Shown here: one piece after another, positions 1 through 10,336 of the stretch | Numbering within the stretch: position 1 is the first letter of the stretch | Layout of the letters: the number at the start of each line of letters is the position of its first letter | Source: a bacterium | Lineage (GTDB): Bacteria; JAJVIF01 | DNA: 64,000 bases | Reading direction: 5' to 3' | Assembly (NCBI GenBank): GCA_022072165.1 | Contig: JAJVIF010000001.1 | Coordinates: 1,488,001 to 1,552,000, forward strand | Notes under the pieces: model-generated | The model's input: the letters and a program-made list of their open reading frames with translations, nothing else | Told to the model about the DNA's origin: nothing | The model's database searches: none | Position numbers and translations under genes: made by a program

Positions 1-3000
1 CGCCAGTTACTGCTCGGACCGCCAGGAAGCCCTCTTACGGATCGGGTCCTCGAGGATTTTGCTGCCCGGCTGCGGGATCCCGCCACCGACCCCCGGCGAG
101 TCCTGCTGCTGGTCCCCAATCACGCGGCGGTCCGGAATTGTCAGCGACGGCTGCAACAGCGGGCCGACCTCCCGGCCCTCCCCGACTCCATCGTCCCCCT
201 GAGTGCGCTGCCCCGACGTTTGGGAGCGATCCCGCCGGGCCGTTCGTTGCCCACGATGGTTGAGGGCTTGCTGTTGCGCGGAGCATTAGCGGAGGTCGCG
301 GCCAAACATCAACGACAGGGAAATGAGCCCCTGTTACCAGCGCATCGGGCGGGGGTGTTGCGGGCGGTCCGGGATCAGATTCGGGAATGCAAGCAGGCGG
401 CGTATCTGCCGGCCAAAGTGGAAGAACTGCAGTGGAACGAGCCGGAGGCGCGGACCCTGGGGCTCTTTCCCTGGGCACCGCTGAACCGGGTCTCTCAGGA
501 GCAGGGAGCCCGGCATCGGCAATCGCTTTTGCAGCAGTTCGCCGAAGTCTGGAGCGCTTATGAAACGCGCATCCACGCTGATCGCCCCCTTCCAGATGGC
601 GGCCTGTTGCCAGGCTGGCTCGACAGCGCGGACCAGTTGCTCTTTGGCGCAGTCGCGCTGGAGTCCACGCCGCCGGACCTCGACTGGCTCGGCATCGATG
701 GCTTTACCGAGTTCACCGCCCTGCAATGGCGACTCCTTCAGCCCCTCCTCCTGACTCCGGTGGTCCGCTTCGCGTTACCTGTCGATCGACTGGAGGACGG
801 ATTCTTCCTGTCGGATGCAGACCCGCGTCGCTGGTTCAGCGCCATCCTGATACAGGAGCGATTTTTCGAAGCGGTCCACGTCCAGACCGACGCCGGTGCG
901 CTGACATCGCTCTATGGTCTGCTCCCCGCAGTTACCCGGAGCGAACCGCTGGCGTCCACGCCCCTGCCGGGGGTCATCCTGAGTCGACCGCATGATCGGT
1001 CCCGGGAAGTCGCCTCGGTGTTGCGACGTGTCCAGCTTCGCATCCAGGCGGATCCAGCGGTGCGATACCGGCATCACGCGCTCGTCGTGCGCGATCTGGC
1101 GACGTACGGTCCGTTACTGGAGCGTGAGGCCTCACTCCTCGGGATCCCAATGCGTATTGAGCAGTCGCGGCCACTCACCGACCATCCGCTGGGGCAGGCC
1201 TGGGTCCGGGCCTGCCGTCTATTAGGGAGTCCGGAATGGACACCCGCGGGGGTACTGGAAATTCTGCAGCCCCTCACGGCCAACGAGGCGGTGTTCCGGG
1301 CGTCAGGGCAACTTCAGTCGTATCTGAGCGGACGCGCCTTGCCGACCAGCCCCGAAGAGTGGCGGTCGCTTCTGAAATCGCTGCCAACAATCTGGGAGGA
1401 ATCGCTGGCACCGGTCATCAGCCTCGTGGCGGACCTGCTGGACGCCCGGGACCATGCCGCCACCGGCGACCCGCAGGACTTCATTGATGCGGCGGTCGGC
1501 TGGCTGCAGGGGACGCTGCTTCCGCTCTGGCGACGCGAACAAACCGAGGATGCGGGAGTCGGCGGGACTGTCGCCTCGACTCTCCTGACGCTGGCGACGC
1601 TGCTGCTGGAACTCCCGGTCGATGCGGCCGCCCTGCAGGAACTGGAGATGGCTCCCTGGACGCTGATCGAACAGGCACTGGCATCGACCTCCTGGGAAGT
1701 CCGGGACGCCCGTCGCGAAGTCCTGCGAGTGGTCGATGCGGAAAGCGCTCGGGACATCGAGGCGGACCACATCGCCATTCTTGGGCTGACGCTGGGGAGC
1801 TGGCCGCGACGTCCGGCATCAGAGCCGTTTTTCGATGACGATTTGCGTCGGCTCCTCTCCGAGACACAGCGTGGTGAAGGAGCGGAACGACATCGGCGAC
1901 TCGATGCCTGGTCACGTCCGGACTGGAAAACCGAAGACACGACGCTGGCACTCGAAGGCTGGCTCTTCCGGGTCGCCTGCGGACGGGCGCGATCAACACT
2001 CCTCCTAAGTGCGCCTGCCACGGAAGAAGGCCAGCCGGTGGAACCATCCCCCTGGTGGCAACAGCTGGCGATCGCGACCGGAACCATCGAGGCGGACCTG
2101 CCAGGGCAACGACTCGCTCCAGTGACAGAGTGGGTCCATCCTGCGGATGCCCGGTACTGGCTCGCCTGCTGGCATCGGGAAGCCAGCGTGGCGGCAGCGC
2201 AGCACGATGCCAGCGGACGTCATGCCCGGGGGCAGCTTGGCCTGCAGGACTCGCATCTGGCGTCGGTGGTCGCGCCTCAGCTCGCCGCAGCGCTACAAGA
2301 AGAAGCCGTCGTTGGTCCGATTGTGCTGGAGGCAGCCGCCCAATGGCCGCAGGGGATCACCGGGCTCACGAATCCCTATCCCGAATGGGTGTTGCAACGT
2401 CCTTCAGCATCGGGACTCAATGACCTGGCGCAGTGCGCGTTCAAATTTTTCGCCGGACGTGTTTGTCATCTGACGGAACCCGATCCCCCGGTAACCGCCG
2501 GACTGGAAAGAAAGCAACGTGGCATTTTGGTACACAAGGCGCTCGAAGAATGGAGTCGCCATGATCCGAAGCATCGACTCCCCGCGCTCATGGAGGCTTT
2601 TGCGGAAGCATGGCAGTCGCAGATCAAGGACCCCGATTCACCGCTCTATCTACCGCAGCGCCTGGAGATGGAACGTCGGCTGGCGAAGGTCGCCGATGTG
2701 GAGCAAAGCGCGATTCCCTGGGAGCGTCTGGAGACCCGGGTGGAGGTCCGTTTCGGGGCCGATGGCGAGATCGCGCTGCCGCTGCCCGGGCAGGATCCGT
2801 TCGTGTTCACGGGGTTCATTGATCGTCTCGACATCGTGGATTTTCAGGGGACCAGGTGCGTCGCCCTGATGGACTACAAAAACAGCAAGAAGTCGCTGAA
2901 GGATAAAGAGAAGGATCTCCAGATGGCGGTGGCGAGCGACGACGCGGCAGAAGAGAGCGACTGGGGAGCCGCGCCGGTGGCCTCCGATGTCACGCTGCTG

Positions 3001-3360
3001 TCGAATGATGTCCAGTTGCCGCTCTATGCCTTCGCCGCCAATGTCCTCACCGGCCTGCCGGTCCTGGTGGCGTTCCATTACCCGCTAGGCGCGCCGGACA
3101 AGCGGTCCTTCGCCTTTATCCCCAGCACCGGCACCTGGCGAGTGGAAGACTGGAAGTCGGCGGAGCTGCGGGTCGCCACCGATGCGGAATGGACGCGCTG
3201 CATGGCGGCACTGAGCGGACGTATCTCGGAGTTGCTGGCGCAGATCGCTGCGGGACGCATCGAGCCGACACCACTGATTCGACGCTTCTGCGGTCCGGGC
3301 TCCTGCGCGTTTGCGCGATTGTGTCGCTATGACGATCTCCCCCAACGGAGCCGCTGGTGA
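1..3360 (+). CDS. addB: AddB-like ATP-dependent nuclease subunit (5' partial)
   Basis: The reading frame is open from base 1, so the start lies just outside the window. The fragment of 1119 residues has the AddB layout. Near the N-terminus is a degenerate P-loop (LLLGPPGSPLTD, lacking GKT) followed by a RecB-family-like VLLLVPNHAAVRN strand. A C-terminal PD-(D/E)XK nuclease follows, with GILVHKALEEW near residue 841, FTGFIDRLD, and the catalytic DYKNSKK near residue 958. Four cysteines (C812, C1097, C1102, C1108 of the fragment) match the iron-sulfur staple of AddB-type nucleases. AddAB resects double-strand breaks to load RecA. The stop codon overlaps the start of the AddA-like gene by 4 bp (GTGA), so the two are probably translationally coupled. 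The degenerate P-loop suggests this subunit does not hydrolyse ATP. Confidence 0.85.
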   Translation, partial: RQLLLGPPGSPLTDRVLEDFAARLRDPATDPRRVLLLVPNHAAVRNCQRRLQQRADLPALPDSIVPLSALPRRLGAIPPGRSLPTMVEGLLLRGALAEVAAKHQRQGNEPLLPAHRAGVLRAVRDQIRECKQAAYLPAKVEELQWNEPEARTLGLFPWAPLNRVSQEQGARHRQSLLQQFAEVWSAYETRIHADRPLPDGGLLPGWLDSADQLLFGAVALESTPPDLDWLGIDGFTEFTALQWRLLQPLLLTPVVRFALPVDRLEDGFFLSDADPRRWFSAILIQERFFEAVHVQTDAGALTSLYGLLPAVTRSEPLASTPLPGVILSRPHDRSREVASVLRRVQLRIQADPAVRYRHHALVVRDLATYGPLLEREASLLGIPMRIEQSRPLTDHPLGQAWVRACRLLGSPEWTPAGVLEILQPLTANEAVFRASGQLQSYLSGRALPTSPEEWRSLLKSLPTIWEESLAPVISLVADLLDARDHAATGDPQDFIDAAVGWLQGTLLPLWRREQTEDAGVGGTVASTLLTLATLLLELPVDAAALQELEMAPWTLIEQALASTSWEVRDARREVLRVVDAESARDIEADHIAILGLTLGSWPRRPASEPFFDDDLRRLLSETQRGEGAERHRRLDAWSRPDWKTEDTTLALEGWLFRVACGRARSTLLLSAPATEEGQPVEPSPWWQQLAIATGTIEADLPGQRLAPVTEWVHPADARYWLACWHREASVAAAQHDASGRHARGQLGLQDSHLASVVAPQLAAALQEEAVVGPIVLEAAAQWPQGITGLTNPYPEWVLQRPSASGLNDLAQCAFKFFAGRVCHLTEPDPPVTAGLERKQRGILVHKALEEWSRHDPKHRLPALMEAFAEAWQSQIKDPDSPLYLPQRLEMERRLAKVADVEQSAIPWERLETRVEVRFGADGEIALPLPGQDPFVFTGFIDRLDIVDFQGTRCVALMDYKNSKKSLKDKEKDLQMAVASDDAAEESDWGAAPVASDVTLLSNDVQLPLYAFAANVLTGLPVLVAFHYPLGAPDKRSFAFIPSTGTWRVEDWKSAELRVATDAEWTRCMAALSGRISELLAQIAAGRIEPTPLIRRFCGPGSCAFARLCRYDDLPQRSRW

Positions 3361-6300
3361 GCACTACCCTCCCCCCCGATTTACAGACCCTGCTCCTGGG
3401 AGGCATGAATCCGCCGCAGGAAGCAGCGGTCCGCGCGACAGGGCAGCATCTGGTCATCGAAGCTGGCGCGGGGTCGGGCAAAACGAGTGTCCTGACGACG
3501 CACTATGTCTGGCTCCTCCTGGAAGGTGCCACGCCGGCGACGGTGGATCAGCTGATGCTGGTGACCTTTACCCGCAAGGCGGCCGCCGAGATGCAGGGGC
3601 GGGTCCGGCAGCTGCTGCAAAAGGTGAGCCAGCGGGAGGATCAGTCAGGGAATCGCGCACGAACCGCGCTGGAGCAACTGGACCGTGCCTGGATCGGGAC
3701 CTTCGACAGCCTGACCGCACGTCTGCTCCGGGAGTACGCGCTGCTGGCGGATCTCGATCCCGGCTTCGTGATCCTGGAGGAATACGCCGCAGCGCAACTG
3801 CAGCGGCAGTCCCTGGAACGGCAACTGCGACAGTGGCAGCAGCAGGAGGGCCTCGGGCTGGCGTTTGGGGACATCTACGCCCGGGTTGCCTGGTATCTGT
3901 CACAGGACAATGCCAGCCTCGAGGAGTTCCTGGAAAACTTCATCGGGCTGTATGAGCGGATCCGGCTGGGAACACTGGGACATCTCACCACGGAAGCGCT
4001 GGTGAAGTCGCAGACGGTGTCAATCTGGTCGTGGCTCAACGAACTGCAATCTGCTGCTGATGACATCGAGATCCCTGCCAGCAAGTGGGACCCACTGAAC
4101 GGCTCCTGCCGTCTGATCGAGCTGACACGGAAGAGCCTGCCTGGGATCATGCTTGATGCCCAGTCCGAAGACTGGGAAGCAGTCGCGCGGCAATTACATC
4201 AACTAGCCCAGGACGTCTCCTTCCCGGGGGGAGCCCTGCAGGTGGTGCGCGAACTGCGGTCGATGCTCTCCAGGAAAGCTATCGCGGAAGAGATTTTGCC
4301 GCTCATCGTCCAGCAGCTGAGCGCGCCCTACCTCATGCAGTTGGCGGATCTCCTGCAGGCCCACGACCGGGAATACACCCGTCTCAAGCAGGAACTGGGC
4401 GTCCTCGATTTTCTCGATCTGAGTCTGCGACTCGATCAGCTCCTGGCCGACCCCGCTCATCGTTGGCTGGTACAGCGTCTGCGACAGCGGTTCCGGCATC
4501 TGCTGGTCGATGAGTTCCAGGACACCAATCGTCCACAATGCGCGTTTCTCGAAGCGCTGGGGGACCTGCCAGTCCGGGGCTCCGGGGCACCGACCGCCAC
4601 CCGCATCTGTGTGGTGGGGGACCCCAAGCAGAGCATCTATGGCTTTCGCAATGCCGACCTCGGGGAGTACCTCCATTTGCGCGATGACCTCCTGGGCGCT
4701 CGCCCGGACGTGCCCGTCGATATGCCGTCACCCCGGCTGATACGCCTCACCACGAATTACCGCTCGCGGTCTGATGTGCTGGACCTCGGCAACTCCCTGC
4801 TGGCCTTTCTGGAAGCAGATCTCGCCAGCGAAATGCCGCCGCTCTTTACGCCGGAGTCGCAACTGACACCAGGACTGACCTTTCCAGCAGCCAGCCCGGA
4901 GCAGCTGGCACTCCTGGCGACTCCGCCGGATCCGGAGACCGGCGCGAAAAGCGATGCCCTGCGGGAAGGGCGGCTGCTGGCGCGGTATCTGAGTCAGCTG
5001 GTGGATGCCGGGACCCCGATCTACCGGCGTTCGGATCAGACCACTTCCCCCCTGACCTGGGGAGATATCGCGGTGCTGGTCCGGACGTCCGATGGCTACC
5101 GGGGACTGGAAAAGGCGTTCCGGGAGTTTGGACTCCCCTACACCGTCGTGCAGGGTCGGGGCTTCTTTGAGGCCCCCGAAGTACAGGAGGTGCTGCAGGT
5201 CCTGCGCCTGTTGCGGAATGCCGGGGATGACATCGCCTGCGCCTCGGTCCTTACCGGCCCCCTGGGCGGGCTGTCGATGGAAGGATTGCTCACCCTGACC
5301 AACCGTCAGGGCTCCCGACGGGCTCCGGACAGAGTCCGCAAAACCCTCTGGGAAGTCGCTTCCGGGAGTCTCATATTGCTGGGACTCTCCCAAGAGGACA
5401 TCGCAGCCTGCCAGCGGGTCCGGGACCTCATCACTCAGCTGCGTCAGGGGCTCCTGACGGAGTCGCTGAGCATGGTGCTGGAGCGGCTGTATGACGCGAG
5501 CGGACTGCTGACCATCGCCATGACTCAGACCGATGGGCTCCGTCGATTCGCCAATCTCCGGCAGCTACAGCAGTTCGCCAGTAACTACCCCATCGCGGGT
5601 CAGGAAGCGCTGCGTCAGTTTGTGGACGCGATGGCGGAGTTCGAGATCCGGGAGGCCCGGATCGGCGAAGCGGCCGTCGATGTCCCCGGTAATGGCGCGA
5701 TCAGCCTCTTGACCATCCACGCGGCCAAAGGGCTGGAGTGGCCGATGGTCGTGATGCTGCAGATGGAGAAGACTCCGAATTCAGAGTCAACACGGTGGCA
5801 CTGGTCACCCGACGAAGGGCTGGGCATCAGTCTGCCCCTGACTGGCATTGATAGCCCTGTCCCGTCACTGACCCTGAAAGCGATTCGTCAGACGCTGAAA
5901 GCCCGACGCGATGAAGAACGTCTCCGGCTGCTCTATGTCGGCATCACCCGGGCGGAAGATCGCCTGGTGCTGTGTGGCCGCCTCAGCAGCTCACGCACGC
6001 AAGAGGGAGGGCCGCCGAAGCTCGTTGCCCGGGGCTGGCTGAAGAATCTGTACGACTGGGGACAGGTCGAGCCGGGCAATGCAGCCCCCCTGTGTCGCGA
6101 TGTCGCATCGCTGGGTGTCCTCGATACAGCGGCACTGGAGCTGCTGACCCCTGCCGGGGTGGTCGAGCCGGTCACGGATGCCAACGTGCCCCTGCCTGCG
6201 ACGGTCCAGGAGGCGGTCTCGCGCCTTGCCTGGACTCCCCCACCCCCGGACCTGCGTCCTGCGGTGATCAACGTGACGGCCCTCACTGCTTTCGCCCGGT

Positions 6301-7106
6301 GTCCTGCGCAATACGCCTTTCGCTATGAAGCGCAGCTGCCCCCTGATCGGTCGTTGCGGATGCGCCCTGATATCCGGGCCGAGATTTCCGCCGCCGGACT
6401 GGGCCAGGCGCTGCATCAGATGCTGCAACTGCATGTGGAGGGGCGTCTGGGAGAAACCCAGGCGAGCCGGGATGCCATGCTCCCGCTGGTGCTCGCCGAA
6501 GCGGGCATCACGCCCAACGGTCCAGCCCTGGCCCGACTCGCCACCCTGGTCGCGGGGTACCTGGCGCATCCGCTCCTCGCCAGCGACCTCCTCACAGCCC
6601 GACGCGTTTTCGCGGAGATGTCGCTGAGCTGGTGGCTGCCGGTGCCGGGATCCACTTCAGGTGAACGCGCATATCTGCAGGGGAAGCCCGACCTGCTCCT
6701 GGAAGCCGCGGATGGAACCTGGCGGGTGGTGGACTACAAGACGTATACCCCCAAGTGGGAAGAGTCGCAGGAGGAGAGCGACCTGACGCCGCTGACGCTG
6801 CAGCTCACTGCTTATGCGCTGGGAGTCAGCCGGTGGCAGGGGATCGCGCCGGAGTCGGTCCGGCTGGAGATCCTCGCGCCTCTGTCTCCTGAAGACGACG
6901 AGTCGGATGGTGGGGTCGTACTGACCTCAGTGGCACCAGACATTGCGCTGTTTGAGTCCTCACTGATGCAGTACCTGGAGGCGCTGAAATCCTGGTCTCC
7001 GCACGCGCGCCCCTATGTTGTCGATTCCCGGTGTTTCGCCTGCGGATACCACGAGCGGTGCCCCGGCTTTCTGGAACGTCGACCCGTCAGTGCAGCGCGA
7101 CAATAA
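3357..7106 (+). CDS. addA: AddA-like UvrD/Rep-family helicase-nuclease
   Basis: This 1249-residue protein is the motor and nuclease partner of the AddB-like subunit. Superfamily 1A helicase motifs are intact: Walker A GAGSGKT at 37-43, Walker B VDEFQDTN near 385, GDPKQSIYGFR near 421, TTNYRSR, TIHAAKGLEW near 785 and YVGITRAEDRL near 860. A RecB-type nuclease domain at the C-terminus carries VVDYKTYTPKW near 1125. Cysteines C982 and CFACGYHERC (C1226, C1229, C1235) form a second iron-sulfur-type staple, which Bacillus AddA lacks. The start is GTG inside the stop of the upstream gene. The 3' end overlaps the convergent transporter gene by 20 bp. The function is recombinational repair and degradation of linear DNA. 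Confidence 0.9.
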   Translation: MSTTLPPDLQTLLLGGMNPPQEAAVRATGQHLVIEAGAGSGKTSVLTTHYVWLLLEGATPATVDQLMLVTFTRKAAAEMQGRVRQLLQKVSQREDQSGNRARTALEQLDRAWIGTFDSLTARLLREYALLADLDPGFVILEEYAAAQLQRQSLERQLRQWQQQEGLGLAFGDIYARVAWYLSQDNASLEEFLENFIGLYERIRLGTLGHLTTEALVKSQTVSIWSWLNELQSAADDIEIPASKWDPLNGSCRLIELTRKSLPGIMLDAQSEDWEAVARQLHQLAQDVSFPGGALQVVRELRSMLSRKAIAEEILPLIVQQLSAPYLMQLADLLQAHDREYTRLKQELGVLDFLDLSLRLDQLLADPAHRWLVQRLRQRFRHLLVDEFQDTNRPQCAFLEALGDLPVRGSGAPTATRICVVGDPKQSIYGFRNADLGEYLHLRDDLLGARPDVPVDMPSPRLIRLTTNYRSRSDVLDLGNSLLAFLEADLASEMPPLFTPESQLTPGLTFPAASPEQLALLATPPDPETGAKSDALREGRLLARYLSQLVDAGTPIYRRSDQTTSPLTWGDIAVLVRTSDGYRGLEKAFREFGLPYTVVQGRGFFEAPEVQEVLQVLRLLRNAGDDIACASVLTGPLGGLSMEGLLTLTNRQGSRRAPDRVRKTLWEVASGSLILLGLSQEDIAACQRVRDLITQLRQGLLTESLSMVLERLYDASGLLTIAMTQTDGLRRFANLRQLQQFASNYPIAGQEALRQFVDAMAEFEIREARIGEAAVDVPGNGAISLLTIHAAKGLEWPMVVMLQMEKTPNSESTRWHWSPDEGLGISLPLTGIDSPVPSLTLKAIRQTLKARRDEERLRLLYVGITRAEDRLVLCGRLSSSRTQEGGPPKLVARGWLKNLYDWGQVEPGNAAPLCRDVASLGVLDTAALELLTPAGVVEPVTDANVPLPATVQEAVSRLAWTPPPPDLRPAVINVTALTAFARCPAQYAFRYEAQLPPDRSLRMRPDIRAEISAAGLGQALHQMLQLHVEGRLGETQASRDAMLPLVLAEAGITPNGPALARLATLVAGYLAHPLLASDLLTARRVFAEMSLSWWLPVPGSTSGERAYLQGKPDLLLEAADGTWRVVDYKTYTPKWEESQEESDLTPLTLQLTAYALGVSRWQGIAPESVRLEILAPLSPEDDESDGGVVLTSVAPDIALFESSLMQYLEALKSWSPHARPYVVDSRCFACGYHERCPGFLERRPVSAARQ

Positions 7107-8361
7107 TCGCGATTCCGACAGTCATGATCAGCACCGTAGAGTACCAGCCGTAGCGGAGATACTCGCCGAAGGAGAGGTCATAAGCCCGGCGCGCCCCTTC
7201 GGCGACGATGATGTTGGCAACCGAACCGAGAAGCGTGAAGTTTCCGGCGATGGTGGTGATCCAGGCCATGAGCAGCCACCCGAGTTCGGGATCTCCCAGA
7301 CGGTCAAGATGGGGTCCTGTCAGCAGCACCATTGGGACATTGGAGACAAGATTTGATCCGAGGGTCAGCATGGTCGCGAAGAGGGCCAGTCCAGGGAGTT
7401 GGTCGTAGCGCATCTGTGGTGCGAGATGTTCCCACTGTTCATGAAGGAGTCCGGTCTGCTCCAGCCCTCCGACGACGACAAAGAGGCTCGCGAAGAAGAC
7501 CAGGACGGTCCAGTCGATGCGAGCGAAGAGGGGGCTGGGGTCCCGCCGTGACAGGGTCATGGCCAGTACCCCACCACCTAAGGCGGCATAGCCCAGGTGC
7601 ATCCCCGCCAGAAACGCGACAAGCACCGCCGCACTGGCGACAGCGACAATCCGAATGCGTTGCCAGTCGGGTTCCCGGACTGGCAGCGCCGTGTCCGCGA
7701 CGTCGGTCACATCAGGCTCGGGATCCGTCGCCGGTGAAGCGGTATCAGAGTCGACGGGGACCAGCGACCGGCTGTAGTGGCGCTCCAGCAGCCAGGCATT
7801 GATGGCGAGTCCGGCCATCGCTGCCGGGGCGCATAGGAGGAAAAAGCGGAGAAACGCAATCTGGCTCAGATTGCCGATCAGCATGTTCTGGGGATTCCCC
7901 ACGAGTGTCGCTGCGCTGCCGATGTTCGCCGAGGTGGCGAGGGCCATCAGGTAGGGTCCCAATGGGAGTCGGCGCATCCGGCAGGTCATGACGATGACGG
8001 GGGTCAGCACGAGGCAGATGGTGTCGTTCACGAAAATCGCGCTGAGGCAACCGGCCAGCCAGACTGTGAGTCGCAACAGCTGGAGGTCGGAGAGCGCTGA
8101 CCCCAGGAGTCGGGCGCTGACCCAGGGGAAAAATCCTGCTTCCGCGAACTGGGCGGTCAGCAGCATCATGGCAAAGAGGAGCAGGAGGGTGTCGAGGTCC
8201 AGGGCGGCGTAACTGGCAGCCGGCGTGAGCACCCCGGTCAGTACCATCAGGACCGCTCCCAGCAGGGCTCCGCCCGGCCGGCCCAGCGGCAACCACCGAA
8301 GGCGCCGTGCGGCGATCAGCAGGTAGGTGCCACAGAAGATGACCAGCGCGAGCGTTGTCAT
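7087..8361 (-). CDS. SLC13/ArsB-type anion permease
   Basis: A 424-residue, very hydrophobic protein with about ten or eleven predicted membrane segments. The N-terminal half ([19 protein letters not shown], then [15 protein letters not shown] and [18 protein letters not shown]) shows the pattern of the ArsB/NhaD/SLC13 ion-transporter superfamily. The repeated N-x-x-P-x-x-L and G-N-P-Q-N motifs correspond to its re-entrant hairpins, and a second [11 protein letters not shown] repeat lies in the C-terminal half. The hydrophilic loop near residues 200-230 is typical. The substrate cannot be read from the sequence; arsenite, dicarboxylate, sulfate or sodium/proton exchange are all possible. It is transcribed convergently with addA and divergently from msrBA, about 70 bp away. 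Confidence 0.75.
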   Translation of the reverse strand: MTTLALVIFCGTYLLIAARRLRWLPLGRPGGALLGAVLMVLTGVLTPAASYAALDLDTLLLLFAMMLLTAQFAEAGFFPWVSARLLGSALSDLQLLRLTVWLAGCLSAIFVNDTICLVLTPVIVMTCRMRRLPLGPYLMALATSANIGSAATLVGNPQNMLIGNLSQIAFLRFFLLCAPAAMAGLAINAWLLERHYSRSLVPVDSDTASPATDPEPDVTDVADTALPVREPDWQRIRIVAVASAAVLVAFLAGMHLGYAALGGGVLAMTLSRRDPSPLFARIDWTVLVFFASLFVVVGGLEQTGLLHEQWEHLAPQMRYDQLPGLALFATMLTLGSNLVSNVPMVLLTGPHLDRLGDPELGWLLMAWITTIAGNFTLLGSVANIIVAEGARRAYDLSFGEYLRYGWYSTVLIMTVGIAIIVALH

Positions 8362-8432
8362 GCTGCAGTCGCGGGAACAAACTCCCCCGGTGCGGGGTTG
8401 AAGCGGGTAGCATACTCACGGAGGTGGATTCC

Positions 8433-9542
8433 ATGACGGACCGCACCACCTGGACCCTCCTGGTTGTCCTGGCCCTCGCCGGGGCAGGGATTGGGTCCGT
8501 GCTCACACGCTCCACTACGGCTGCCGAGGAGACTATGACACCTGAAGAACTCGCCCCGGCCTGCGAAACGGCCTGCGGCCTGCCCGACTCCGACGAGGAG
8601 TTGCGGAAGCTCCTGTCACCGGAGCAATACCGCATCATGAAGGAGAACGGCACCGAGCGTCCGTTCGCCAACGAGTACTGGGACAACCACAAAGAAGGGC
8701 TTTATGTCGACCGGATCACCGGGACCGTCCTCTTTTCCTCGAAGGACAAGTTCGACTCCGGTACCGGCTGGCCCAGCTTCACCCGCCCTGTCCATCGGGA
8801 GTACCTGGTGGAACTCGCCGATGCGAGTCACGGGATGGTCCGGACCGAGGTCCGCTCCCTCACCAGTGATTCCCATCTGGGCCATGTCTTTCCCGATGGC
8901 CCCCCTCCGACCCGCCAGCGCTACTGCATGAACTCGGCCTCCCTCCTCTTCATTGGGGTGGAGCATCTGGAAGAGACCGGCTACGGCAACTATCTGCCCC
9001 TCTTCGGCCAGCTCCCCACGAAGCCGGGGAACAATCCGGAAGCGATTCCGGGAGTCGTGGAACTGGCGACTTTCGGCGGGGGCTGCTTCTGGGGGGTCGA
9101 GACCTTCCTGCGGGATGTCCCCGGGGTGGTCGCGACCTCGGTCGGCTATGAGGGCGGACACACCGAACAGCCGACATACAAGCAGGTCTGCAGCAAGTCA
9201 ACGGGCCATGCGGAGGTCGCACTGGTGGCCTATGCGCCATCGGTCGTGAGCTACGAAACGCTGCTGAAGACGTTCTTCGAGTACCACGACCCGACCCAGC
9301 TGAATCGTCAGGGACCGGATGTCGGGGACCAGTACCGGTCGGTGATTTTTACGCACAATGCGGAGCAGGATCGGCTGGCGCGGGCGTTCATCGCGGATCT
9401 CACGAGTCGGGGCATTTTCCGTCAGCCCATCGTGACCCAGGTCCTCCCCTCGCAGACCTACTGGAAGGCCGAGGAGTACCACCAGCAGTACTTTGAGAAG
9501 CAGGGGCATGTGAGCTGCCATCCGCGTCAGCGGACGCTGTAA
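8433..9542 (+). CDS. msrBA: Exported MsrB-MsrA fusion, peptide methionine sulfoxide reductase
   Basis: A 369-residue protein that repairs oxidised methionine in both stereochemical forms. The chosen ATG follows a strong ribosome site (GGAGGTGG, 8420-8427) and begins with a signal-type segment ([19 protein letters not shown]), so it probably acts outside the cytoplasm. The MsrB domain comes first, with [12 protein letters not shown] and catalytic RYCMNSASL (C165). The MsrA domain follows with GGGCFWGVE (C218) and [20 protein letters not shown]. Two CxxC pairs that bind structural zinc in many MsrB proteins are absent: the usual CxxC before LFSS is replaced by RITG. The B-then-A order is the reverse of the common PilB/MsrAB arrangement. 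A good terminator follows. Confidence 0.92.
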   Translation: MTDRTTWTLLVVLALAGAGIGSVLTRSTTAAEETMTPEELAPACETACGLPDSDEELRKLLSPEQYRIMKENGTERPFANEYWDNHKEGLYVDRITGTVLFSSKDKFDSGTGWPSFTRPVHREYLVELADASHGMVRTEVRSLTSDSHLGHVFPDGPPPTRQRYCMNSASLLFIGVEHLEETGYGNYLPLFGQLPTKPGNNPEAIPGVVELATFGGGCFWGVETFLRDVPGVVATSVGYEGGHTEQPTYKQVCSKSTGHAEVALVAYAPSVVSYETLLKTFFEYHDPTQLNRQGPDVGDQYRSVIFTHNAEQDRLARAFIADLTSRGIFRQPIVTQVLPSQTYWKAEEYHQQYFEKQGHVSCHPRQRTL

Positions 9543-9567
9543 CAGAGGCATACCATGCAAGTGCGGA

Positions 9568-9600
9568 GGACCGGTGCTGCACAGAGCACCGGTCCTTTGC
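9568..9600 (+). terminator. Rho-independent terminator after msrBA
   Basis: Perfect 12-bp inverted repeat (AGGACCGGTGCT / AGCACCGGTCCT) with a 6-nt loop, followed by a short weak T-rich tail. It lies about 25 bp after the msrBA stop codon. Confidence 0.75.
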
Positions 9601-9743
9601 TGTGTGGCAGAGTCAGGCGGAAGTGGGTCGCTGGCATCTGTCACCCTGACGCTCGATGTGGCCACCGGGGTGCGCAGCAAAGCAGAAGTCGCTGACTTCC
9701 TGCGACAGCACACTTCGCCGCTGTCGAGTGAAGAAACGCAGCG

Positions 9744-10163
9744 CTAGCGCTTCAGCAGATTCGCGGCGGTCTGGTAGTTCCAGGCCTCCCAGAGGGTGTA
9801 GATCCCGGCACCGATGAAGATGATGCCGACCAGACAGCCGATCGTCAGAATCCCGAGAAGAATCAGCATTCCACCGAGGAAAAATCCAATCGCCGCGGGC
9901 AACGTGTAGACCGCGTTGGTCTTGTCATTGCGCATCGCGAGGGCGACAAACGTGCCGTTCTTGATGGAACCGGCCAGGGTGACCGGGTCCCCATCCTGGA
10001 TGTCCGGTACTCCCTTGAGTTTGATCTGCGCCGAAGTGTTGTCGACCCGGAAGGCCAGGACCTGGGCGGTCCCGACCGCACCCCCCTGGCGTCCCACCTG
10101 TCCGGACGTTTCCGTCGAATGGCGAATGTTGCTGATGGTTCCCGAAAGGGTGGTGAGGGCCAA
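9744..10163 (-). CDS. Small membrane protein with two C-terminal TM helices
   Basis: I do not recognise the family. The N-terminal part (to about residue 90) is soluble and beta-rich with an OB-like feel (KGVPDIQDGDPVTLAGSI). The C-terminus holds two membrane segments (AIGFFLGGMLILLGILTIG and LVGIIFIGAGIYTLWEAW). The chosen start is TTG at 10163, preceded by AGAAGGA at a suitable distance, giving 139 residues. An in-frame GTG at 10205 would add 14 residues, but it sits inside a TATAGT box that looks like the -10 element, so I prefer the downstream start. It stands alone, between the msrBA terminator and the tmRNA gene. Confidence 0.6.
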   Translation of the reverse strand: MALTTLSGTISNIRHSTETSGQVGRQGGAVGTAQVLAFRVDNTSAQIKLKGVPDIQDGDPVTLAGSIKNGTFVALAMRNDKTNAVYTLPAAIGFFLGGMLILLGILTIGCLVGIIFIGAGIYTLWEAWNYQTAANLLKR

Positions 10164-10336
10164 GAGGGGATGTCCTTCTTCAGTAGGGTGAACAGCCTGC
10201 CTCACTATAGCGAACTCGCGCTCTACAACTTTGCTCGCCGTCCGCGAGCAGCATCAAATGCGGATGTCTGGAGGTAGCCGCAATGGCAATCGCCAGGCGA
10301 CGATGTCAGCGCGTTTGCGATTGCAATCTGGACATT

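Noticed and set aside
9604-9746. A frame of about 47 codons after the msrBA terminator, ending in TAG (…SKAEVADFLRQHTSP…).
   Set aside because: It has a GTG start but no ribosome site, begins right after a terminator, and overlaps the end of the membrane-protein gene on the other strand. It could be a gene remnant, but there is too little to call.
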